Shown here: piece by piece, positions 24,512 through 32,139 of the stretch | Position numbering within the stretch: position 1 is the stretch's first letter | Layout of the letters: each line of letters opens with the position of its first letter | Source: SAR202 cluster bacterium bin87 | GTDB lineage: Bacteria; Chloroflexota; Dehalococcoidia; Lucifugimonadales; UBA3495 | Reading direction: 5' to 3' | Assembly: GCA_002238825.1 (NCBI GenBank) | Contig: MPNC01000002.1 | Span: 363,180-427,179, forward strand | DNA: 64,000 nucleotides | The notes under the pieces: model-generated | The model's database searches: none | Told to the model about the DNA's origin: nothing | Seen by the model: only the letters and a program-made list of their open reading frames with translations | Translations under genes and position numbers: made by a program

Positions 24512-25039
24512 TCAGTCGAAGAAGATCGGCTCTCCGTTCAGCGTCGACCTGTCCTCGAACGGGGTGGGATTGGCAACGGCAGCCCGCACCCAGCACCCGT
24601 TGCGAGCATTGCGCAACACGGCTGCCACCCGTTCCGGCTCATCCGGCGACTCGATCTCGTAGCTCGTTTCCACCTTCGGAGCGCTGGCCTGGATCGTGCC
24701 CGCCAGCACCGATCCCTCCAACCCGAAGTGCACCGCGATGTGGGCCCTGACGCCGGTGATCTCCACGTTCATCATTCGAGAGTACCTCTCGATCTGGGTC
24801 ATCTCTCAAAACGCGATGGACGAGGCGAAGTAATGCAGCGGCGCGGGAGCGGTGTGATTGCCGCCGACATTGGGCCCCTCATCGCAATAGATGGTGAACT
24901 TCACGTCCCGTCCCACAAAGGCCCGCCGCAGCATGTCGCCCATGTCCTCAACGTCCACTTCGGTGACGGTGGCACGACGGTTCTGGCCGGGCGGAAACGG
25001 GTCGTAATTGGGCTCAGGTCTTTCGCTCTGTGATGCCAT
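24512..25039 (-). CDS. OsmC-like protein with in-frame TGA, predicted selenoprotein (Sec78)
   Basis: One reading frame from the ATG at 25039 (GGAGGAG upstream) to 24512 is interrupted only by TGA at 24808-24806. The first part carries GRDVKFTIYCDEGP and the family turn NHTAPAPLHYFASSIAF; the second continues EMTQIERYSRMMNVEITGV and ends with the OsmC tail (GCWVRAAVANPTP). In OsmC/Ohr proteins the residue after this turn (LASLGGC) is the peroxidatic cysteine, precisely where TGA falls. The resolving Cys is present (C149). Read through, the protein is 175 aa with Sec at 78. A hairpin suited to bacterial SECIS follows. OsmC enzymes reduce organic or lipid peroxides. The alternative is a simple nonsense mutation. 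Confidence 0.7.
24776..24792 (-). promoter_or_regulatory. Candidate bacterial SECIS hairpin inside the OsmC-like gene
   Basis: In the sense direction TCGAGAG-GTA-CTCTCGA forms a perfect 7-bp stem with a GUA loop. The stem begins 13 nt and the loop 20 nt after the in-frame TGA, and the loop starts with G. These values fit the known bacterial SECIS pattern (apical loop about 16-37 nt after UGA, G among its first two bases). Confidence 0.6.
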
Positions 25040-25458
25040 GGCTCCTCCAGATCTCGGGGATAGCGCAACCCTATCACGCAGCATCTCTCCGTACAAACGT
25101 CTTCCGCAGGCCACATGCAGCGTGCGAATGCCAAGACTAACCCAGCGTCCAATCACATCCGGAACAGGCATGACGACCGTGCAGGCTCAGGCGGATTACC
25201 TGCGGCGATTGCAGGGCATGGGTCGGATCCCGTTCAAATCGATGTAAGATGTGCACCGTCTCGCTACTGAGAAAAGCGGGAAGCGAGAATGGTCCGCAAC
25301 GGGAAGAGACACGTTCAGGTGATCGATGTATCGACCGTTGCGCCATTCGCTGGAAGTAGCGCGTCTCCGCCCGCGCCGGCCGGAATGCCCGATTGAACCA
25401 ATCCAGAGACGACAGGACGGTTGGCCCACCACACGATACACCGCAAGGAGGAAGAGTT
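25040..25458. other. 419-bp divergent gap without a recognisable gene
   Basis: This separates the leftward OsmC-like gene from the rightward lyase gene and must hold both promoters. Short frames are present on both strands, but none combines a ribosome site with a family motif. No clear -35/-10 pair was found. Confidence 0.4.
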
Positions 25459-26364
25459 ATGCCCGAGAAACAACGCATGACCACCAGGCTCAAGGAGCTG
25501 TTCGAGCGACCGGAGATTTTCGTCCTTGCCGGCGGCATGAACGCCATGGGCGCCAGGATGGCCGAGGTGCTGGGATACGAGGCCTTCTACATGTCGGGTG
25601 GCAACACCTCGGCGCAGGTCATGGGCCTGACCGAGGGCGGCACCAGCATGCGCGACATGGTGGACAACGCCCGGAAGATCGTGAATACCATCGACATCCC
25701 GGCGTTCGTCGACATGGACACCGGCTACGGCGACGCCATCCAGGTCTACGAGACGGTCAAGGAATACATCCGGGCCGGCATCGCGGGCACCCACCTGGAG
25801 GACCAGACCTACCCGCCCAAGTCCGGCCCCCGCCGCCGCTGCGTTTCCATCGAGGAGATGGTCGGCAAACTCCGCGCCGCCATGGACGCCAAGATGGAGT
25901 ACGACCCCGACTTCGTGATCGTGGCCCGGTGCGACTACGCCGGCGTCCCCGGGGCAACTTTCGAGGACGTGATGGAGCGCTGCCTGGCTTACAAGAGCCA
26001 GACCAACGTGGACGTGGTGTGCCCGGCCGTATCCTCCTGGGAGGACAACCAGGAAGCCATCCGCCGCATTCCCGGTCCGGTGCTGCCCCTGTTCACCCAC
26101 GGCAGCCAGACCCATCCGACGCTGGAAGAGTTGCAGGAGGCCGGCGCCGCGGCGGCCTGGTATCCCGGCCTCACCACCATGGCGGGGCTCCAGGCGTCCT
26201 GGGATTTCCTCAGCGACTTCCAGGAGCGCGGCACCGCCGCCATCGACGATTTCCTGGCGTCGGCGGCCCAGAGCAAGTGGGGCATCGCCAGCAACGGCGG
26301 CATCCTCGGCGCGGACCGCATCCGCGAGATGGAAGACAAGTACCTGCCCGATCGACCTTTGTAG
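25459..26364 (+). CDS. Isocitrate lyase/PEP mutase superfamily enzyme
   Basis: 301 aa from the ATG at 25459 (AAGGAGG upstream). The superfamily core is clear: IFVLAGGMNAMGARMAEVLG, FYMSGGNTSAQ, metal-binding FVDMDTGYGD and GTHLEDQTYPPKSGPRR. The position of the catalytic KRCGH loop reads PPKSGPRRRC, without the canonical Cys-Gly-His. That points away from (methyl)isocitrate lyase and towards oxaloacetate decarboxylase, dimethylmalate lyase or carboxyvinyl-type members. It probably cleaves or decarboxylates a 2-hydroxy or 2-oxo diacid. Followed after 58 bases by a GMC oxidoreductase on the same strand. Confidence 0.88.
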   Translation: MPEKQRMTTRLKELFERPEIFVLAGGMNAMGARMAEVLGYEAFYMSGGNTSAQVMGLTEGGTSMRDMVDNARKIVNTIDIPAFVDMDTGYGDAIQVYETVKEYIRAGIAGTHLEDQTYPPKSGPRRRCVSIEEMVGKLRAAMDAKMEYDPDFVIVARCDYAGVPGATFEDVMERCLAYKSQTNVDVVCPAVSSWEDNQEAIRRIPGPVLPLFTHGSQTHPTLEELQEAGAAAAWYPGLTTMAGLQASWDFLSDFQERGTAAIDDFLASAAQSKWGIASNGGILGADRIREMEDKYLPDRPL

Positions 26365-26422
26365 GCTCGCCGTCGCCGGAAGCGGCGCCAGCCAATAGCA
26401 AGCAAACTTTGGAGATGTCTCA

Positions 26423-27961
26423 ATGAAATACGACCACATCGTTGTCGGCGGCGGCACGGCCGGGTGCATCATCGCGACGCGGCTTTCCGAGGACCCCGAG
26501 CGTTCGGTTCTGCTGCTGGAGGCCGGCCCCGACTTCCCGGACTTCGACCAGTTGCCCGACATGCTCAAGCTGGGCTGGGGCACCGTGAACCTGGAGGCCC
26601 GCGCCGCCGGTTCGCCCTACAACTGGTCCTTCACCGGTCGGGCCACGGCAGAACAACCCGAGCCGATGCCCGTGCCTCGCGGCAAGGTGCTGGGTGGCTC
26701 CAGCGCGATCAACGGCCAGACCTTCATCCGGGGAGCCCCCGAGGATTTCGACACTTGGGCCTCCTGGGGGAACGAAGGCTGGGGCTACCTGGAGTGCCTG
26801 CCCTACTTCCGCAAGTTGGAAAACGACGCCGACTTCCATGACGACTTCCACGGCACGGATGGTCCGGTTCCGGTACGGCACCACCAGCGCGAAACCTGGC
26901 CGCCGTCCCAGGAGGCGTTTTTCCAGGCTGCCACCGCCGCCGGATATCCCTTCCATCCTGACGTGAACAACCCGGAGGCCACCGGCGTCAGCCTGCGCGC
27001 CGAGAACAATATCGATGGCGTGCGCATGAGCATGGCTCTGTCCTACATCAGTTCGGTGCGTCACCGCCTGAACCTCACCATTCGCGCCAACGTCCAGGCC
27101 CGCAGAGTGGTGCTGGAAAACGGTCGCGCCGTCGGCGTCGAGGTTGAGAGCGGCGGCGACACCTTCGTCGTCGAGGGCAGCGAGATCATTCTGTGCGCCG
27201 GCGCGGTGGCCTCTCCACAACTGCTGATGCTGTCCGGTCTGGGCCCGACCGACCAGTTGCAGGCCCATGGCATCCCGGTGGCCGTGGATCTGCCCGGGGT
27301 CGGCCAGAACATGCGCGACCACCCCAACGTGTCGGTGAGATACATGGTCAAGGACGACGTTCCGCAGGACCCCAACGGCATGCGGGCCCTGCGACTGCGT
27401 TTCACCGCCTCCGGCTCGGACACGCCCAACGACATGATTCTTTCACCGGCGTCGCTGAACACCGTGGTGCGGGACGACAACCCCGCCCATACGGTCAACT
27501 GTGGTCTCTACCTGGCCGCCGGCAAGGGCGAACTGAGGCTGGAGTCCGCCGACCCGCACACGGCGCCGAGCATGGACTATCGCTACCTCGAGGAGGACTG
27601 GGACCGGGAACGGTTGCGGGAGGCGGTGCGTCTCTGCGTGTCGTTCCTGGAGCACAGCGCCTACGACGGAATCATCGACGAGATTACGGCTCCCACCCCG
27701 GCGGACCTGGAGAGCGACGAGACCCTGGACCTCTGGTTGCGCCGCAACATCAGCACCTCATATCACATCTCCGGCACCTGCAAGATGGGACCGGCGGGGG
27801 ATCCCATGGCGGTGGTCGACACGCGGCTGCGGGTGCGCGGCGTATCCAACCTGCGCGTCGCCGATGCCTCGATCATGCCCGACGTGGTCCGCGCCAACAC
27901 CAACGTCACCACGATGATGATCGCCGAGCGCGTCTCCGACTTCATCAAGGCGGGGGAGTGA
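26423..27961 (+). CDS. GMC family FAD-dependent oxidoreductase (choline dehydrogenase-like)
   Basis: 512 aa, full length. FAD fold IVVGGGTAGCIIATRLSEDP, LLLEAGPDFPDF, GKVLGGSSAINGQTFIRG, CAGAVASPQLLMLSGLGP and the catalytic His block SYHISGTCKMGP, ending DASIMPDVVRANTNVTTMM. It oxidises an unknown alcohol with FAD. It directly follows the PEP mutase-like gene and its 3' end overlaps the convergent CYTH gene by 17 bases. Third GMC member in the window and close in layout to the 14.3-kb copy. Confidence 0.92.
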   Translation: MKYDHIVVGGGTAGCIIATRLSEDPERSVLLLEAGPDFPDFDQLPDMLKLGWGTVNLEARAAGSPYNWSFTGRATAEQPEPMPVPRGKVLGGSSAINGQTFIRGAPEDFDTWASWGNEGWGYLECLPYFRKLENDADFHDDFHGTDGPVPVRHHQRETWPPSQEAFFQAATAAGYPFHPDVNNPEATGVSLRAENNIDGVRMSMALSYISSVRHRLNLTIRANVQARRVVLENGRAVGVEVESGGDTFVVEGSEIILCAGAVASPQLLMLSGLGPTDQLQAHGIPVAVDLPGVGQNMRDHPNVSVRYMVKDDVPQDPNGMRALRLRFTASGSDTPNDMILSPASLNTVVRDDNPAHTVNCGLYLAAGKGELRLESADPHTAPSMDYRYLEEDWDRERLREAVRLCVSFLEHSAYDGIIDEITAPTPADLESDETLDLWLRRNISTSYHISGTCKMGPAGDPMAVVDTRLRVRGVSNLRVADASIMPDVVRANTNVTTMMIAERVSDFIKAGE

Positions 27962-28481
27962 TCGCGGCCACCAGGTCTTCGTTTGATCCCGTGATGTAGC
28001 CGTTTAAATGTTGGCCGAGCAGGCTGCGATACTCGTCCACCTGGGCGTCGATGTCGCAGCCTTCCTCGTCCTGGACCTCTACCTCGAGGATCTGCCCAAC
28101 TCCTTCGACCGTATCCAGGTTGAAGATGACGTTGTCCTTGCGCCACAGTTCGCGCTGCTTGCGCACGATGGCCCTGGCGCCCAGCGCGGTCTGCAGCACG
28201 TCGTTGATGCCCGGGTCGTCCGCCGGCGACATCCGAACCTGGCTGGTTCTGGCCCCGCCGTCCTGGCGCTCACGGTAGTAGATGAGCGTGCCCGTGCCCT
28301 TCTCGACGCGCAGTTTGAGCCGGCGCGTTCCTTGCGAATCGTCCCCGTCGGGCAGGTTGTAATAGTAGTCAACCTGCTCTTTCACCTCGACGAACCCGGC
28401 CCCGTGCGCGCGGAGGATTTCGCGCGCAGCCCCGAGATCCGCGCAGTAAGCCTTGAGCTCGCGATTGAGTTTACTCTGCAT
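27945..28481 (-). CDS. CYTH domain protein (class IV adenylate cyclase/triphosphatase-like)
   Basis: 178 aa. The N-terminal NRELKAYC resembles the ExExK start of CYTH proteins, with the first Glu replaced by Asn. Later strands RRLKLRVEKGTGTLIYYRER, VIFNLDTVEGVGQILEVEVQ (the ExE pair near the end) and KQRELWRKDN match the charged tunnel that binds triphosphate-metal. CyaB-like members make cAMP; most bacterial ones hydrolyse inorganic triphosphate or thiamine triphosphate. Activity here is not decided. The stop overlaps the end of the convergent GMC gene. Confidence 0.8.
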   Translation of the reverse strand: MQSKLNRELKAYCADLGAAREILRAHGAGFVEVKEQVDYYYNLPDGDDSQGTRRLKLRVEKGTGTLIYYRERQDGGARTSQVRMSPADDPGINDVLQTALGARAIVRKQRELWRKDNVIFNLDTVEGVGQILEVEVQDEEGCDIDAQVDEYRSLLGQHLNGYITGSNEDLVAAITPPP

Positions 28482-28541
28482 GTTTGTTCCGCCAGCGGAT
28501 CGTATCGCGTTGTCCTCGATTGGTGACCTGCGGCGCCGGGC

Positions 28542-29579
28542 CTACAGGGGCAGATGCACCGCCTGGCCCGTCATCGCGCTGCGACCCACCGCCTCCGTCC
28601 ACTCCATGTAGTGAACGCCGGTCTCGAAGGCCACCATATCCACGATCTCGGTACCGCGTATTGCGTTGCCGAACTGCTCCTCGACCCGGTACCTGGCCTG
28701 AGTTTCCGGCGGGTTGGGCACCTCGGTCAACTCCGAATCGCCGCGCTTGCCGGCCCACACCCGGCGCTGGGAATCCACGTAGATGGTTCCTTCGGCGCCG
28801 AACATCCAGATCTGGCTGCCCTGGTTCAGGCCCGAAGTGGCGCTCATCTGCATGTGAACCTGCGCCCCGTTGGCCAGCTCGTAGAGTATGTCGATGTGAT
28901 CCGGGATGCTCACCGACGTGAGATCCCCGGCGTCGTTTCGCCGGTAGGGCACGTGGACCTTGCCCATCGCCATCACGCGGGTTCCGCGTCCCAGCCACCG
29001 CATCATGGACTCGTAGGACGCGCCGATGTTCAGCGTGTTGTAGCCGCTCAGGGCGCGATCGTGCCGCCAGTGCAGCGGGCCGTCGAAATCGGCGAAGTTG
29101 TTCTGCAGGGACGTGAAGTCCACCGACAGCAACTCGCCCAGGTGCCCCTCGTCAATCAGCCGCTTGATGACGTTGTCGATGGTATAGCTGGTGGAGGTCG
29201 GCGTGAGCTGACACACCAGGTGCGGATGCGCTCGGGAGGCAGCCAGCATGTCGCGGGCTTCGGCGGCGTCGTTGGCCATGCGGGCTTCGGTGAGCACGTG
29301 CTTACCGGCTTGCAGCGCGGCCAACGTCATGGTGCGGTGCATGTACGGCCACGTGCCGATGCAGACGGCGTTGATCTCGTCGTCCTCCAGCAACTCCTGC
29401 CAGTGGCCGTACACCTTCGGAATGTTGAACTGGTCGGCCACCACGCGGCCGGACTGCACGGTCCGGTTGGCCACAGCCACAAGTTCGCAATCATCCACCC
29501 CCTGAAAGCCGGGAATGTGGCGGTTGCGCACGTTGCCTCCCGCGCCGATCAGTCCCACTCGAATTGGTACATCAGCCAT
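28542..29579 (-). CDS. Gfo/Idh/MocA family oxidoreductase
   Basis: 345 aa; GAGGAGGCAAACC upstream. N-terminal NAD(P) fold IRVGLIGAGGNVRNRHIPGF, ELVAVANRTV and DDEINAVCIGTWPYMH lead to the place where the family has EKP(L/M)A with a catalytic Lys. Here it reads VLTEARMA, so the Lys-Pro is missing. The C-terminal part has the typical open sheet (GPLHWRHDRALSG, GAEGTIYVDSQRRVW). Members oxidise sugars, inositol or related polyols. The missing Lys may mean altered chemistry or use as a dehydratase-like or binding protein. It diverges from the racemase-like gene. Confidence 0.87.
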   Translation of the reverse strand: MADVPIRVGLIGAGGNVRNRHIPGFQGVDDCELVAVANRTVQSGRVVADQFNIPKVYGHWQELLEDDEINAVCIGTWPYMHRTMTLAALQAGKHVLTEARMANDAAEARDMLAASRAHPHLVCQLTPTSTSYTIDNVIKRLIDEGHLGELLSVDFTSLQNNFADFDGPLHWRHDRALSGYNTLNIGASYESMMRWLGRGTRVMAMGKVHVPYRRNDAGDLTSVSIPDHIDILYELANGAQVHMQMSATSGLNQGSQIWMFGAEGTIYVDSQRRVWAGKRGDSELTEVPNPPETQARYRVEEQFGNAIRGTEIVDMVAFETGVHYMEWTEAVGRSAMTGQAVHLPL

Positions 29580-29688
29580 GGTTTGCCTCCTCTATCATCC
29601 TTCAAGCGCACTGGTTGCCCCATTTCTCACGGGCGTTTGCCGGCGGTTGTAGCGTCGTATTCGCCCCGCCGTGCCGCAACGCGGGCTG

Positions 29689-29694
29689 TATAAT
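29689..29694 (+). promoter_or_regulatory. Probable -10 element of the racemase-like unit
   Basis: A perfect TATAAT directly preceded by TG lies 31 bases before the racemase-like start codon, in the divergent gap with the Gfo/Idh/MocA gene. No good -35 hexamer is placed 16-18 bases upstream. Confidence 0.4.
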
Positions 29695-29724
29695 ACGCCC
29701 GAAAATCCTCCGGAGCGGAAAGAT

Positions 29725-30549
29725 ATGGCGAATTTGAGCAGCGCGCAACGAATCGGGGCCCTGGTTCCCGCCACCAACCCAGTGGTCGAACCCGACTTTT
29801 ACAGGGTGGTGCCACCGGCTATCACGGTCCACTTCGAGCGGATGTGGAACGGAACCTGGGGCACCCAACCGGAAATCTCCACCGAGACCGGCCACCGTCT
29901 CAGCATGTCCAGCGCGGAAGCCAACGAGGTCGACTATGCGCTGTTCGGTTTCGACGTCGGCAAGATGAACGACGACGTGGCCCGGGGCGCCAGCGCCCTG
30001 TCCAACATCGGCCCCGACGTCCTCGTGTACGCCTGCACCTCGGGCACCTGGCACAAGGGCTACATGGCCTACGACCAGATGATGGCCCGGATCATGGAGG
30101 AGGCCAGCGGCATCCAGTCGGTAACCGCCGTCACCTCCAGCATCGCCGCGCTGCGTCACATGGGCGGCCGCAAGCTGAGCATCGCCGGCCCTTACCGCAA
30201 TTACCATCTGCGCAACCGCCTGAAGCCGCTCATGGAAGAGGCCGGTTTCGAAGTCCTGAGCGCCGACGGCGAACCGTGGATGCAGGACTCCATGAACCCT
30301 CGCGAAATCGACGCCGAACCGCCCCAAACCATCATCGACTTCGTGCCCACGGTGGCCCAGGAGGAGGCGGACACCATCTTCCTGCCCGGTACAGCGTGGC
30401 GCGCGTTGGACGCGGTGGAGGAGTTGGAACAGCGGTTGGGCAAGACGGTCATCTCGGTAAACCAGGCCACCATCTGGATGGCCCTCCGTCGGGTGGGCTG
30501 GACGAAACCCATCGACGGCTACGGAAGCCTGCTACGAAACCTGGAGTAG
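29725..30549 (+). CDS. Asp/Glu racemase superfamily protein (maleate isomerase/arylmalonate decarboxylase-like)
   Basis: 274 aa from the ATG at 29725 (CGGAGCGGAAAGAT upstream). RIGALVPATNPVVEPDFYRV starts the fold and LVYACTSGTWHKG supplies the first catalytic Cys (C104). In the second half, IFLPGTAWRALD and ISVNQATIWMALRRVG occupy the place where two-cysteine racemases and maleate isomerases carry their second Cys; no Cys is present. The single-Cys state resembles arylmalonate decarboxylases. It probably isomerises or decarboxylates a small diacid. First gene of a plus-strand run. Confidence 0.82.
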   Translation: MANLSSAQRIGALVPATNPVVEPDFYRVVPPAITVHFERMWNGTWGTQPEISTETGHRLSMSSAEANEVDYALFGFDVGKMNDDVARGASALSNIGPDVLVYACTSGTWHKGYMAYDQMMARIMEEASGIQSVTAVTSSIAALRHMGGRKLSIAGPYRNYHLRNRLKPLMEEAGFEVLSADGEPWMQDSMNPREIDAEPPQTIIDFVPTVAQEEADTIFLPGTAWRALDAVEELEQRLGKTVISVNQATIWMALRRVGWTKPIDGYGSLLRNLE

Positions 30550-30583
30550 TTGAGGACAAGCACACGCCACAGGGAGTTTTGGA

Positions 30584-31456
30584 ATGGTTATCAGCAATCA
30601 AACGACCTACGAAGTTGACATCGAAGACGTGGAATATCTTCACCACGGCGATACTCCCCTGCTGGCGAGGCTGTTCCGTCCCAAGGGCAGCGGGCCCTTC
30701 CCGATCATGATTGAGCTGCACGGCGGCGCGTGGGTGCGGGGAGACCGCCTGAACGGCAACGCGGCCAACGAGGCCCTGGCCCGCAACGGCGTCATCGTGG
30801 CGGCCCTGGACTTCCGCGTCCCGCCGGTGGCCTCCTATCCCGCTTCCTTCGCCGATATCCACTACGGAATCCGCTGGTGCAAGAGCCAGGCTGCGCCGTG
30901 GAACGGCATCCCGGGCAAAGTCGGCGCAATGGGCACCTCCAGCGGCGCGCACCAGGCCATGCTGCTGGGCATGCGACCCAATGATCCGCGTTACGCGGCC
31001 CTTCCATATTCCAACGGAGCCTCGGCGGTCGACGGCGCCCTGGACTGCGTCATCATGGTCTCTCCAGTGATTGACCCGCTGGGGCGCTACCAATACGCCA
31101 AGGGACTGCGGGACGACGTCATGCCGCCGGCAGGCATGGCTGAGCGAGTGACACCCAATCACGACGAGTACTGGGTGACCGAGGAAGCCATGGCGGAGGC
31201 CGCGCCGGCCCGCGCCCTGGCCGCCGGTGAGCAGATGGAACTGCCCCCCACACTGTGTGTGGCCCGCTCCTACGAGGAAGCCCATCCGCGCCCGGACCTG
31301 GACGAGTTCATCGCCCAGTACCGCAAGGCCGGCGGGAACATCGACGTCAAGATTTTCGACGGCGAGGGCGAACGGATACTGACCGATCCTTCCACACCGG
31401 TCGCGCAGGAGGCTCTGGAACGGATGACGGCGTTCATCCGCCAACACCTTGGGTAA
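30584..31456 (+). CDS. Alpha/beta hydrolase (HSL/BD-FAE-like esterase)
   Basis: 290 aa. The oxyanion motif ELHGGAWVRGDR (HGGxW) and the nucleophile elbow GTSSGA (S119) place it in the hormone-sensitive-lipase/carboxylesterase group, cytoplasmic and without a signal peptide. The C-terminal His is expected in the VKIFDGEGERIL region, where a His is not obvious, so the triad is not fully confirmed. It follows the racemase-like gene by 34 bases and is closed by a strong terminator. Confidence 0.83.
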   Translation: MVISNQTTYEVDIEDVEYLHHGDTPLLARLFRPKGSGPFPIMIELHGGAWVRGDRLNGNAANEALARNGVIVAALDFRVPPVASYPASFADIHYGIRWCKSQAAPWNGIPGKVGAMGTSSGAHQAMLLGMRPNDPRYAALPYSNGASAVDGALDCVIMVSPVIDPLGRYQYAKGLRDDVMPPAGMAERVTPNHDEYWVTEEAMAEAAPARALAAGEQMELPPTLCVARSYEEAHPRPDLDEFIAQYRKAGGNIDVKIFDGEGERILTDPSTPVAQEALERMTAFIRQHLG

Positions 31457-31491
31457 ACCGGCAGGCCCTCGTACATCCGATCAACCTCGGC

Positions 31492-31521
31492 GGGGCCCGG
31501 TTGTTGTACCGGGCCCCTTTT
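31492..31521 (+). terminator. Intrinsic terminator
   Basis: A perfect 9-bp GC stem GGGGCCCGG/CCGGGCCCC with an 8-base loop, then TTTT. It ends the racemase-hydrolase unit. Confidence 0.88.
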
Positions 31522-31533
31522 CATACCGTGCGC

Positions 31534-31560
31534 TTTCACGGGAAAACGTGATGCTATACT
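31534..31560 (+). promoter_or_regulatory. Possible promoter with palindrome before the VOC gene
   Basis: TATACT (31555-31560) with TTTCAC 15 bases upstream. The spacer contains the end of an inverted repeat CACG-GGAAAA-CGTG that could be an operator. It directly follows the terminator at 31492, so a new unit starting here is logical; the elements are weak. Confidence 0.3.
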
Positions 31561-31631
31561 TGCGCCAAAGGCGCTAGCCGGGTCTAAATCCTTCACGAAC
31601 GGTCAATTGTTTCACGAATCGGAGGTGCCCC

Positions 31632-32087
31632 ATGTCTCGCGTTACGATGATTCAGCACATCAACATCCAGATCAGTGACAAAGAGCGCAGCCGGGATTGG
31701 TACGAGAAGGTGTTTGGCGCGGAATTCCTGGATCGCGGCCCCGAGCTGAACGAGCGCCAGTTGCAGTTGCGCATCGGCAACGGCGAAATCCACAGCACCT
31801 TCACTCCCAACCCCAACCCTTCGGGGCACTTCGCCGTGGAGATCCACGACTGGGACGAGATGATCGCCAACCTGGACGCTCTGGGCGTGCCGTACTCAAA
31901 GCCCTCCGTCCGCGAGTACAGCGGCGGCCACTCCACCTACATCAATGACCCTGACGGAAACATGATCGAACTGGTGCAGCACCCGCTGGGTTTGCGGGAC
32001 TCCAGGGGCAATGCCGTGGAGGTCGCCCACGATCCGGACGGAATGGTCTGGGCTCGCCGTCCCGGCTACGGCCCGGCCACCGGCTGA
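31632..32087 (+). CDS. VOC family protein (glyoxalase/extradiol dioxygenase fold)
   Basis: 151 aa; CGGAGG precedes the start. The beta-alpha-beta-beta-beta modules are visible: MIQHINIQISDKERSRDWYE, GHFAVEIHDWDEMIANL, GHSTYINDPDGNMIELVQHP. Candidate metal ligands are H9, the His of SGHFAVEI and the Glu of NMIELVQ. Such single-chain VOC proteins dimerise and act as lyases, isomerases, dioxygenases or resistance proteins. No substrate is apparent. It precedes a lactonase-type propeller gene. Confidence 0.85.
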   Translation: MSRVTMIQHINIQISDKERSRDWYEKVFGAEFLDRGPELNERQLQLRIGNGEIHSTFTPNPNPSGHFAVEIHDWDEMIANLDALGVPYSKPSVREYSGGHSTYINDPDGNMIELVQHPLGLRDSRGNAVEVAHDPDGMVWARRPGYGPATG

Positions 32088-32139
32088 GGCCGGCGCCCAC
32101 CTATCGTCGCTACCGCATTTCAACCGAGAGGGAGCAAGC

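Noticed and set aside
24512-24802. Separate 96-aa gene starting at the ATG at 24802
   Set aside because: It is in the same frame as the upstream half across a single TGA and contains only the C-terminal part of an OsmC fold, so it is treated as one gene with recoding or a nonsense mutation.
25315-26583. 422-codon minus-strand open frame across the PEP mutase-like gene
   Set aside because: It overlaps a gene with strong family motifs on the plus strand and has no motif of its own.
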